Source: Acidimicrobiales bacterium
Lineage (GTDB): Bacteria; Actinomycetota; Acidimicrobiia; Acidimicrobiales; MedAcidi-G1
Length of the DNA stretch: 60,871 nt
Assembly (NCBI GenBank): GCA_029242745.1
Contig: JAQWTI010000019.1
Span: 1 to 60,871 of the forward strand
Direction of reading: 5' to 3'
A model generated the notes under the pieces. The model saw only the letters and a program-made list of their open reading frames with translations, did not search any database and was not told the origin of the DNA. The number at the start of each line of letters is the position of its first letter. Positions within the stretch are counted from its first letter, which is position 1. The translations under genes were made by a program, and so were the position numbers. Below are positions 1-7,896 of this stretch, in pieces.

Positions 1-25
1 CTCTGACCAACTGAGCTACCCGGGC
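1..25 (-). tRNA. tRNA, 5' part only (cut by window edge)
   Basis: Read on the minus strand, the first 25 bases give a tRNA 5' half. It has a seven-base acceptor strand GCCCGGG, the U8-A9 pair TA, a D stem beginning GCTC, and a D loop AGTTGGTCA leading into GAG. The anticodon lies outside the window, so the amino acid cannot be named. Confidence 0.85.
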
Positions 26-338
26 GGGCTTACGCAGGTCCTGTGACCCACTGGGGTGAGGCTACTAATGCAGGCTGGCCCTAACATCCGACCCACCGAA
101 TGAACTAGAAGCCGACCATCGACTTTTCTGTGAGCATCAGCAAACTGATTATGTGAAGAATCATGGTTGTGCGCCGTTTGGAGGAGCAAAGTAACCGGTG
201 CTTTCTTGTGCAGGGGATCCCTCCACGCTTGCGAGTGGGGCTCATTAATTCTCTGAGCAACGACCTTCGATGTCGAGAAGGGTTGCCCAGGAATGGGGGG
301 TACTTGAATGGTGACCCAGTGTGGAGGATCATCAGGGT
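26..338. other. Intergenic region between tRNA and DUF3263 gene
   Basis: About 310 bases with no convincing gene. Short open frames exist on both strands, but none has a recognisable domain or a good ribosome-binding site. It should hold the promoter of the leftward tRNA and of the rightward DUF3263-LytR_C pair, but I could not pick out clear -35/-10 boxes. A GGAGG at 323-327 is best explained as the ribosome-binding site of the following gene. Confidence 0.5.
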
Positions 339-599
339 GTGGCACTTACCCAGCGAGACCGAGACATCCTAGATTTTGAGCGTTCGTGGTGGACTGCTAC
401 TGCGCCCAAAGACGTGCAAATCCGGGAGAGGTTTGAACTCTCGGCCACCCGTTACCACCAACTGCTTGTGGAGATGCTTGACACTGAGGAGGCCATGGCC
501 TACGACCCGTTAGTCGTGCGCCGCCTTCAGCGGCAGCGCGATCGGCGGCGTCGGTCCCGGCTTGAGTCTCGGGTAATCGAGGAAGACGGGACTCAATGA
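339..599 (+). CDS. DUF3263 family protein
   Basis: A small cytoplasmic protein of 86 residues with the typical actinobacterial DUF3263 pattern. An ILDFERSWW motif is followed by an ERFELSATRYHQLL stretch that resembles a helix-turn-helix, then a very basic Arg-rich tail. The family is conserved in actinobacteria and its function is unknown; the helix and basic tail suggest nucleic-acid binding, which is inference. The GTG at 339 is preferred over the GTG at 321 because GGAGG lies about 11 bases upstream of 339. The stop overlaps the start of the next gene (596), so the two are probably translationally coupled, an arrangement common for this pair. Confidence 0.75.
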   Translation: MALTQRDRDILDFERSWWTATAPKDVQIRERFELSATRYHQLLVEMLDTEEAMAYDPLVVRRLQRQRDRRRRSRLESRVIEEDGTQ

Positions 600-1225
600 A
601 TACCCGCCGGAGTGGCGGGCTCAGTCCGAGTAACGCGGCTGCGGCCCCTCGGGCCTTTCTCATGATTGCGATCGCTGTGGTCATCGGCCTTGTCCTGCTC
701 TGGAAGGGCCTTGATTCTTCTCCGGGCACGGTGGCGCCCGTGGCCCGAGATGCGGCCATCGCTGATTCCTCCATCGGCGAGAACCCAACGGATGGGACGC
801 AGCAGGACGTTGGCACTGAGGCGCCAGTGGACGTGGCAACCACGAGCGCAGCGGCACCGGTGGTTACGACAACGACCACTGAGATCCCCCGACCTACGCG
901 CCCCCCTAACGAAGTGAAGGTTTTGGTAGCCAACGGTTCGGGTGTATCTGGAGCAGCAGGCAAGGTCACCGACATGCTTAGCCCGCTCGGGTGGGCTATG
1001 GAGTCTCCGGCTAATGCCGACAAGACGTCGGTAAGCAGGATCTATTACAAGTCCAGTTATTCCGTTGACGCCAACACAATTCAGGAGTATTTCGGTGAGG
1101 ACCCAGACATCATTTTGGATTTTCCAACGGGTGGTGTGAATGTTCCTGATGGGACTCTGGATCGGGTGGAAAACGCCGACATCGTCATCATCCTCGGATC
1201 CGACTTGGCTATTCAGGGCGGTTGA
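596..1225 (+). CDS. LytR_C domain membrane protein
   Basis: A 209-residue protein with a short basic N-terminus, one membrane-spanning segment (about residues 22-38, AFLMIAIAVVIGLVLLW), a Ser/Thr/Ala-rich extracytoplasmic linker (about 40-105) and a C-terminal LytR_C-like domain. That domain starts near EVKVLVANGSGVSGAAG and ends with the IVIILGSD strand. The LytR_C domain is often attached to LytR-CpsA-Psr cell-wall ligases; here it stands alone behind a membrane anchor, as in many actinobacterial DUF3263 neighbours. A role at the cell envelope is likely but the partner is unknown. Confidence 0.75.
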   Translation: MNTRRSGGLSPSNAAAAPRAFLMIAIAVVIGLVLLWKGLDSSPGTVAPVARDAAIADSSIGENPTDGTQQDVGTEAPVDVATTSAAAPVVTTTTTEIPRPTRPPNEVKVLVANGSGVSGAAGKVTDMLSPLGWAMESPANADKTSVSRIYYKSSYSVDANTIQEYFGEDPDIILDFPTGGVNVPDGTLDRVENADIVIILGSDLAIQGG

Positions 1226-1285
1226 CTCTCGGTCGCTTCTGGTGATCTGAGAGGAACTAGCCACCGAATAGGTACTGGAAGCCCG

Positions 1286-2272
1286 ATGAAGTTGGTTGCC
1301 GCACCGGACAAGTTCAGGGGAACCGCCACGGCCCGTGAGGTGGCTTCAGCGATCAGCCGAGCTGCTACGACTGCTGGTGCCGACTGTCTTGAGGTACCTA
1401 TGGCTGACGGTGGCGAAGGTTTGCTAGACGTATTGGGTGGCCCAGATCAAAGCACAGTGGTAACCGGACCGCTAGGTGACCCCGTTCAGGCAGGCTGGCG
1501 ACTCAATAAAGGTACCGCAGTAATCGAGATGGCCCAGGTGGCTGGCCTGGAGCTAGTTGGGGGTCCTGCTGCAAACCGCCCGCTGGACGCCAGCACCACC
1601 GGTGTCGGTGAACTGATCTTAACCGCAGTGGAGTCCGGTGCTCGCCGGGTAATTGTGGGGGTGGGTGGATCGGCCACCACAGATGGGGGTCTGGGTGCAC
1701 TCGATGCCATGGGCCCACAGGCTCGTTATAGGGGCGTGGAAATACTTGTGGCCTGCGATGTGCGAACGGGCTTCACCGACGCTGCAGCGGTTTTTGGTGC
1801 TCAGAAGGGAGCCACAAAGGCGCAGGTTCGGATGCTGACCGGCCGCCTTGAAAGGCTGGTGCAGGTCTACGGTGAGCGCTTTGGTATTGACGTTTCAACC
1901 ATGAGACGGGCTGGTGCAGCCGGTGGTTTAGCCGGTGGTCTAGCCGCCATGGGCGCCGAACTGATTGATGGAATTGACTTGGTGGCTGAGGAACTCCGTC
2001 TCGACGAGCACATCGCCGATGCCGACCTTGTGATCACCGGCGAGGGGTGGTTGGACAGGAACTCCTATGACGGGAAGGTTGTCGGAGGTGTTGGTTTTTA
2101 TGCCGCAGCGGCCGGTGTGCCACTGTTGGTAATAGTTGGTGGTGCAGATCCTGAGGTGGCTGGCCGGCCCGAGGTGGTCTCGTTGTCGGCCCGGTTTGGG
2201 ATGGCTCGCGCTATGGCCGAGCCGACAGCCCTAGTGGAGATAGTCGTGGGTGAGGCCCTAGCCCGTCGATAG
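1286..2272 (+). CDS. Glycerate 2-kinase family protein
   Basis: A 328-residue glycerate kinase of the GarK/GlxK type, which phosphorylates D-glycerate with ATP to give 2-phosphoglycerate in glycerate and glyoxylate assimilation. The N-terminus MKLVAAPDKFRGT and the nearby MADGGEG motif are family hallmarks, followed by GVGGSATTDGGLG and, near the C-terminus, ITGEGWLDRNSYDGK, which form the active-site cleft. The length is slightly under the usual 370-380 because the middle region is compact. The ATG at 1286 aligns with family N-termini. The next gene starts within 15 bases, so the two are probably co-transcribed. Confidence 0.88.
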   Translation: MKLVAAPDKFRGTATAREVASAISRAATTAGADCLEVPMADGGEGLLDVLGGPDQSTVVTGPLGDPVQAGWRLNKGTAVIEMAQVAGLELVGGPAANRPLDASTTGVGELILTAVESGARRVIVGVGGSATTDGGLGALDAMGPQARYRGVEILVACDVRTGFTDAAAVFGAQKGATKAQVRMLTGRLERLVQVYGERFGIDVSTMRRAGAAGGLAGGLAAMGAELIDGIDLVAEELRLDEHIADADLVITGEGWLDRNSYDGKVVGGVGFYAAAAGVPLLVIVGGADPEVAGRPEVVSLSARFGMARAMAEPTALVEIVVGEALARR

Positions 2273-2282
2273 CGTGTGGGCA

Positions 2283-2558
2283 ATGTCTGTCACTGTCCGT
2301 ATCCCCACCACCCTCCGTCCGTTGACTTCAGGGCAGTCAGAGGTCTCTGTTGAGGCTGGCACCGTGGGTGAGGCTCTGTCGGCACTGGACGCTGCTTACC
2401 CGGGTTTCACTGAGCGCATAACTGATGAGGCTGGTTCTCTTCGACGCTTCGTAAATGTCTTCGTGAGTGATGAGGATGTCCGCTTTCTAGATGGCCTTAG
2501 AACCGTTATTCCCGCAGATGGAACGGTGGCTATTGTCCCAGCCGTGGCCGGTGGATGA
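2283..2558 (+). CDS. MoaD/ThiS/CysO-like ubiquitin-fold sulfur carrier
   Basis: A 91-residue beta-grasp protein ending in the diagnostic Gly-Gly tail (VPAVAGG). In this family the C-terminal glycine is adenylated and converted to a thiocarboxylate that donates sulfur for molybdopterin, thiamine or cysteine synthesis. The sequence (SVTVRIPTTLRPLTSGQ, then VNVFVSDEDVRFLDGLRT) resembles actinobacterial CysO/MoaD-like carriers. No activating enzyme or molybdopterin genes lie next to it, so the pathway is not fixed. The ATG at 2283 is preferred over the GTG at 2274 because it matches the family start. Confidence 0.8.
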   Translation: MSVTVRIPTTLRPLTSGQSEVSVEAGTVGEALSALDAAYPGFTERITDEAGSLRRFVNVFVSDEDVRFLDGLRTVIPADGTVAIVPAVAGG

Positions 2559-2637
2559 ACTGGGGACAGGTCGGAGTCAGAATTGAGACCGATCAGCGCG
2601 CCGCCCACGTTGGAAAACCTCTAATCCGCTGGTTGGA

Positions 2638-2664
2638 TTGGCACTCGCAGCAAGAGAGTGCCAG
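2638..2664 (+). promoter_or_regulatory. CIRCE operator (HrcA site)
   Basis: The sequence TTGGCACTC, nine spacer bases, then GAGTGCCAG forms the inverted repeat expected for CIRCE (consensus TTAGCACTC-N9-GAGTGCTAA). It lies about 75 bases upstream of groEL, in the position where HrcA represses chaperonin genes. HrcA itself is not in the window. Confidence 0.9.
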
Positions 2665-2728
2665 CGGTCGCTCTCGTGCACTGCTGTTCCACCCGATCGA
2701 CCAACTCACCGACCGAATACATGACTGA

Positions 2729-4357
<1,629 letters not shown>

Positions 4358-4403
4358 GAACAGGACTTTCTCGAGCGGGACCTCTCGTTCGAACGAGTAC
4401 GTG

Positions 4404-4432
4404 ACGGGCGCCTTCTGGGGCGCCCGTTTCGC
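4404..4432 (+). terminator. Rho-independent terminator after groEL
   Basis: A perfect nine-base-pair stem, ACGGGCGCC (4404-4412) with GGCGCCCGT (4419-4427), closes a six-base loop and is followed by TTTCG. The short T run is weak, but the location about 45 bases past the groEL stop supports termination of that transcript. Confidence 0.7.
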
Positions 4433-4483
4433 GTTCTCAGTCTGATCCTGTTGACTGGAGGCTGTGTTGATTGGAGAAATGAC

Positions 4484-5290
4484 TTGCTGCCCGGGGCCGT
4501 TTCGGTGAACCGGGGCCGGACTGCTCGGGTGCTGACCCGTCGGGTGGACGCCGAGGGCAACCGCCGCGTCCCTGATGAGTTGATAATTGAGGAACCCATG
4601 TCGATTCGTCTTGATGGTGAGTTGATTGCCACCACGATGCGTACTCCAGGCGATGACTTTGAACTGGCTATCGGCTTCTGCGTTACAGAGGGTGTCATGG
4701 GTGATGCTCCCTTGCGCTCGGTCCGCTACTGCGGGGAAGGGAAAGCTGACGAGTCTGATTACAACGACGTCACCGTCGATACCGGTGGGAAGGCACCAGT
4801 CCCTACGCCCCGGCTGGGACCGGCCTCGTCTTCATGTGGCATTTGCGGCACTGTTGCCATCGACGACCTCCTCAAACGTCTTCGGCCGCTGGAGGTTGAA
4901 CCATTTGACGTTGAGGTGTTGGTCTCCATGGCCAACCGCATTGAGGGGCAGGCCTTGTTCTCAAGCACCGGAGCGGTGCACGCCGCAGTGGCCTTTGACC
5001 GCACTGGTCGGTCGCTGGTGCTACGCGAGGACATCGGTCGGCACAACGCAGTTGACAAGGTGGTGGGTCGCTTACACATGGATAGTCGCCTACCAGCAGG
5101 TGACCTCGGTCTCTGGGTTAGCGGGCGGGCGTCTTTCGAGATGGCCCAGAAGGCTTGGGCGGCTGGCTTTGCCTGTCTGGTGGCGGTTAGTGGGCCCTCA
5201 GCGTTGGCCGTTGAGACGGCTCGAGCTGCCAATCTCCAACTAGCGGGCTTTGCTCGTAGCGATCGGCTAAACCTCTACACCGAGGACTGA
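4484..5290 (+). CDS. fdhD: FdhD, formate dehydrogenase sulfurtransferase
   Basis: FdhD moves sulfur from a cysteine desulfurase to the molybdenum cofactor of formate dehydrogenase and is required for that enzyme's activity. The protein carries the conserved IIEEPMSIRL entry strand, MRTPGDDFELAIGF, the redox-active CGICG motif that receives persulfide, and the C-terminal LREDIGRHNAVDKVVG signature. The TTG at 4484 is chosen because GGAGA lies six bases upstream. GTG at 4505 would also fit family N-termini, and an upstream TTG at 4451 is possible. No formate dehydrogenase subunit gene is present in the window. Confidence 0.9.
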   Translation: MLPGAVSVNRGRTARVLTRRVDAEGNRRVPDELIIEEPMSIRLDGELIATTMRTPGDDFELAIGFCVTEGVMGDAPLRSVRYCGEGKADESDYNDVTVDTGGKAPVPTPRLGPASSSCGICGTVAIDDLLKRLRPLEVEPFDVEVLVSMANRIEGQALFSSTGAVHAAVAFDRTGRSLVLREDIGRHNAVDKVVGRLHMDSRLPAGDLGLWVSGRASFEMAQKAWAAGFACLVAVSGPSALAVETARAANLQLAGFARSDRLNLYTED

Positions 5291-5324
5291 GGGCTCCGCC
5301 GGCCCCTGCGTAGACTTGATCTCA

Positions 5325-6008
5325 ATGAGTGAACCAGTTTCTCCGTCCGATGGACTAGCTGTCCTGCACCTGTTCCTGAAGGTTTCTGTCAACAGCGATG
5401 CCACTTCCGTGAAGGCTGCCGTGGATGCGGCTGCCAGCGCCGGCGACCAGATTGTCCCGGTAGCAGTTCTGGGCCACAAGGCGGATATGGCCATCATGTG
5501 TCTGAGTACTGACTTGTGGCGGCTTAGGGATCTTCAGACAGCCCTTGTGGTAGCCGGGCTTGACGTGGTCGACAGTTATTTCAGCATCACTGAGTTGTCT
5601 GAGTACGCCCAAGAAGTGCCTGAGGAGATGAAGCGGGCTCGTCTGCATCCAGTGTTGCCACCTGAGGGCAAGCCGGCTTGGTGCTTCTACCCGATGTCCA
5701 AGAGCCGCAATGTGGGTGCCAACTGGTTTGAACTTCCCTACGACGATCGCCGTGAGTTGATGATGGAACACGGTGTCTCAGGCCGGACGTTCGCCGGACG
5801 CATTCTTCAAGTGGTTACCGGCTCCACAGGTATCGATGACTTCGAGTGGGGGGTCACACTCTTCGGACAGTATCCCGATGATCTCAAGGAAGTTGTTTAC
5901 AAGATGCGGTACGACCGGGCTTCGGCTCGTTTCGCCGAATTCGGAACCTTCTATACCGGAATGGTTGACGACCTTGATGTTGTTCTAGAGCGAATTGGTT
6001 GCGGTTAA
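5325..6008 (+). CDS. chdC: Coproheme decarboxylase HemQ/ChdC
   Basis: A 227-residue chlorite-dismutase-fold enzyme that performs the last step of the coproporphyrin-dependent haem pathway: hydrogen-peroxide-driven decarboxylation of coproheme to haem b. Family marks are FYPMSKSR, the MEHGVSGRTFAG helix with the proximal haem histidine, and the YDRASARFAEFGTFYTG tail. The residue after Asn-Trp, normally the catalytic tyrosine in the NWY motif, is Phe135 here (codon 5727-5729). That is unusual, but my alignment is by eye. A TAGACT box ends eight bases before the ATG, so the transcript may be leaderless. The gene overlaps or abuts larE. Confidence 0.9.
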   Translation: MSEPVSPSDGLAVLHLFLKVSVNSDATSVKAAVDAAASAGDQIVPVAVLGHKADMAIMCLSTDLWRLRDLQTALVVAGLDVVDSYFSITELSEYAQEVPEEMKRARLHPVLPPEGKPAWCFYPMSKSRNVGANWFELPYDDRRELMMEHGVSGRTFAGRILQVVTGSTGIDDFEWGVTLFGQYPDDLKEVVYKMRYDRASARFAEFGTFYTGMVDDLDVVLERIGCG

Positions 6009-6010
6009 CC

Positions 6011-6817
6011 GTGAGCCCTACTCGGGTGGTGGCGCCATCAGACCCCTTGGAACAAGTCCTCTTTGGTATGGACCGGGTGGTGGTGGCTTTCTCTGGAGGC
6101 GTTGATTCGGCCCTTGTGGCCCATACCGCCCACACCGTGCTAGGTCCCGATCGGGCTCACGTGGTGACCGCCGTTTCACCCTCATTGGCAGGTGATGAAC
6201 GAGCTGATGCCGAATTATTGGCAAAGGAGTGGGGGTTGCGTTGGTCGGCGGTTGAGACCAATGAGATGGCCCATGCTGCGTACCGGGCTAACGACGTTGA
6301 TCGATGCGCCCACTGTAAGGATGCGCTCATGGATGTGCTGGTGCCAATCGCTCAGGCTGATTCGGCCACTGTCGTGCTGGGTGTGAACCTTGATGACCTG
6401 GGCGATCACCGGCCCGGTCAACTAGTTGCCGCTGAACGGGGAGCACGGTTCCCTCTCGTTGAGGCTGGCCTAAACAAGAATGATGTTCGGTCCCGGTCTC
6501 GGACCCTCGGTCTCCGGACTGCTGACAAGCCGGCTGCGGCGTGCCTGGCATCTCGGGTGCCCTACGGGACTGAGGTAACTGTCAATGTCCTGTCTGGCAT
6601 TGAACGGGCTGAGGCCGCCCTGCGACGGTTGGGGTTTGACGACCTACGGGTGCGGCACTACGACGACACGGCTCGTATCGAGGTGCCAACTGAACGCCTA
6701 GAGGATGTGGTGGCACAGAAAGATGCTGTGGTAGCCGCAGTGAGTAGATCGGGTTACCAATACGTGACGCTCGACTTGGAAGGCCTACGTTCCGGCAATC
6801 TCAATGCAGCGCTCTAG
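6011..6817 (+). CDS. larE: LarE-type ATP-dependent sulfur transferase
   Basis: A 268-residue member of the LarE family. In characterised members it adenylates a pyridinium dicarboxylate and gives up its own cysteine sulfur to build the nickel-pincer cofactor of lactate racemase. The PP-loop SGGVDS lies near residue 28. CAHCK and the KPAAACLASRVPYG segment follow; the latter contains the family's sacrificial cysteine. The extra CxxC resembles the three-cysteine LarE subtype that carries an iron-sulfur cluster. LarB, LarC and LarA are absent from the window, so the true substrate is open. The GTG at 6011 follows the hemQ stop directly, indicating an operon. Confidence 0.85.
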   Translation: MSPTRVVAPSDPLEQVLFGMDRVVVAFSGGVDSALVAHTAHTVLGPDRAHVVTAVSPSLAGDERADAELLAKEWGLRWSAVETNEMAHAAYRANDVDRCAHCKDALMDVLVPIAQADSATVVLGVNLDDLGDHRPGQLVAAERGARFPLVEAGLNKNDVRSRSRTLGLRTADKPAAACLASRVPYGTEVTVNVLSGIERAEAALRRLGFDDLRVRHYDDTARIEVPTERLEDVVAQKDAVVAAVSRSGYQYVTLDLEGLRSGNLNAAL

Positions 6818-6822
6818 TTCCA

Positions 6823-7302
6823 GTGCTGTCGCAGATGGAATCTGAACCAGATCCGTATGTCCGTTTGGCTGACTTGGCCGCAGAGTTGGTCGATGGGGTG
6901 GTAGCGGCCCTACCTGGCTGGGTGTCAAGGTGCATCGCTGACAGCCGCTTAGCAGCGACAGGCGTGGTAGAGGGTGATGTCGTTGCCGCAGGGCGCCGAG
7001 CCGCTGATGAAGTGGGAGAACGGTTGCGAACCCTGATGACCACTGACGTAGATGAGCAGTGGACCGGGCCTCTTGCCATTCTGCGTGACGCAACTCTTTA
7101 CCCAACCGAACTACTTTCTGCCGCTGGCGTGCCGCCAGTGGAACGCGATGCTGATGCTCGGCAAATGTTTCCCGATGATCTGTACGACCTGACACCCGCT
7201 TCGTTTGCTGATATTCATCCTGATTTACAGGGCCCAGGTCTGGCGTGGGGGGCGGCCAAGGCCTATGTGCACCGTCTCCGCCACCAGAGAGATCACCGGT
7301 GA
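6823..7302 (+). CDS. Conserved hypothetical protein
   Basis: I do not recognise this 159-residue protein. It is largely helical and acidic, lacks membrane segments, and has several Asp/Glu-rich stretches (VERDADARQMFPDDLYDLTP) before a basic C-terminal end. It begins six bases after larE and its stop overlaps the GTG of the next gene, so it belongs to the hemQ-larE operon. An alternative ATG lies at 6835. The codon pattern matches the neighbouring genes, which supports a real gene. Confidence 0.6.
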   Translation: MLSQMESEPDPYVRLADLAAELVDGVVAALPGWVSRCIADSRLAATGVVEGDVVAAGRRAADEVGERLRTLMTTDVDEQWTGPLAILRDATLYPTELLSAAGVPPVERDADARQMFPDDLYDLTPASFADIHPDLQGPGLAWGAAKAYVHRLRHQRDHR

Positions 7303-7619
7303 GAGTCATGGTCTACGCGCCCGACCTTATGGACCGGTCGCGCGTTTCCACCACCGGCGCGAGGGTCGAGTTTGTAGCCGACCCGGTTCAATTGGTGACC
7401 GAAGCACTCGAACCTAGTGATCTCGTACTGGTGGACTTGGCCCGATCTGGTGTACTTGATCTCCTGAGCTCGATCGCTGCTCGAACAGTCGGATTTGCCG
7501 CCCACGTTGATGAGGCACTCGTTGAGGCCGCACGCGTTGCCGGCTGTGATGAAGTGCTGGCCCGTTCAGTGTTCTTCCGCCGGCTCCCCAAACTGCTTCA
7601 ATCGGCAACTCGTTCCTGA
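7299..7619 (+). CDS. Small hypothetical protein, alpha/beta fold
   Basis: A 106-residue protein that starts with GTG inside the stop of the previous gene (GTGA overlap), so translation is coupled. The alternating strands and helices (RVMVYAPDLMDR, then DLVLVDLARSGVLDLL, then RTVGFAAHVDEALVEAA, then CDEVLARSVFF) look like a response-regulator receiver or flavodoxin-like half-fold. A phosphoacceptor pocket cannot be confirmed. I know of no characterised relative. Confidence 0.55.
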   Translation: MRVMVYAPDLMDRSRVSTTGARVEFVADPVQLVTEALEPSDLVLVDLARSGVLDLLSSIAARTVGFAAHVDEALVEAARVAGCDEVLARSVFFRRLPKLLQSATRS

Positions 7620-7896
7620 CTAATCGTTGGTAGGACTGGCACATTTTCACTGTCCCGAAACATTGGTGTGACAGTCATGTGATGAAACTCGACCATCCTG
7701 TCGGTTGACCTAACTGCACAGGTGCTCTGATGCGCCCCCTGAAAGGGCTCTCCTGATGGATTTAGGCCTACGGGTCGACGAGGGAGGCCGAGCCGGCTGG
7801 TCTCGACCGTAGGATCCACGGTGAGCCGGCATACAACTAGTGCTCGAAGGGTTTGGTGCGGCCTGACCGGTTGAGTGGGTCAATGTCGGTACTGTC
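7620..7896 (+). other. glnD upstream region with inverted repeats
   Basis: A gene-free stretch of 277 bases. It contains an inverted repeat ACTGTC/GACAGT at about 7648-7674 and a larger stem-loop, listed separately, at 7767-7813. A TTGACC box near 7704 could be a -35 element, but no good -10 follows. No ribosome-binding site is obvious before the glnD GTG. Confidence 0.45.
7767..7813 (+). promoter_or_regulatory. Stem-loop in glnD leader
   Basis: CCTACGGGTCGA (7767-7778) pairs with TCGACCGTAGG (7803-7813) with a single bulged base. They enclose a GC-rich loop that can itself pair (GGCCGAGCCGGC). No T run follows, so it is not a typical terminator. It lies 84 bases before the glnD start and could be a leader RNA structure; the function is unknown. 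Confidence 0.4.

Noticed and set aside
16-345. Minus-strand frame of 109 codons at the window start
   Set aside because: It runs into the tRNA gene, has no domain and no ribosome-binding site.
7674-7700. GlnR-like box before glnD
   Set aside because: GTGAC and GAAAC halves are present but spaced by 11 bases instead of the 6 expected for GlnR, so I did not call an operator.
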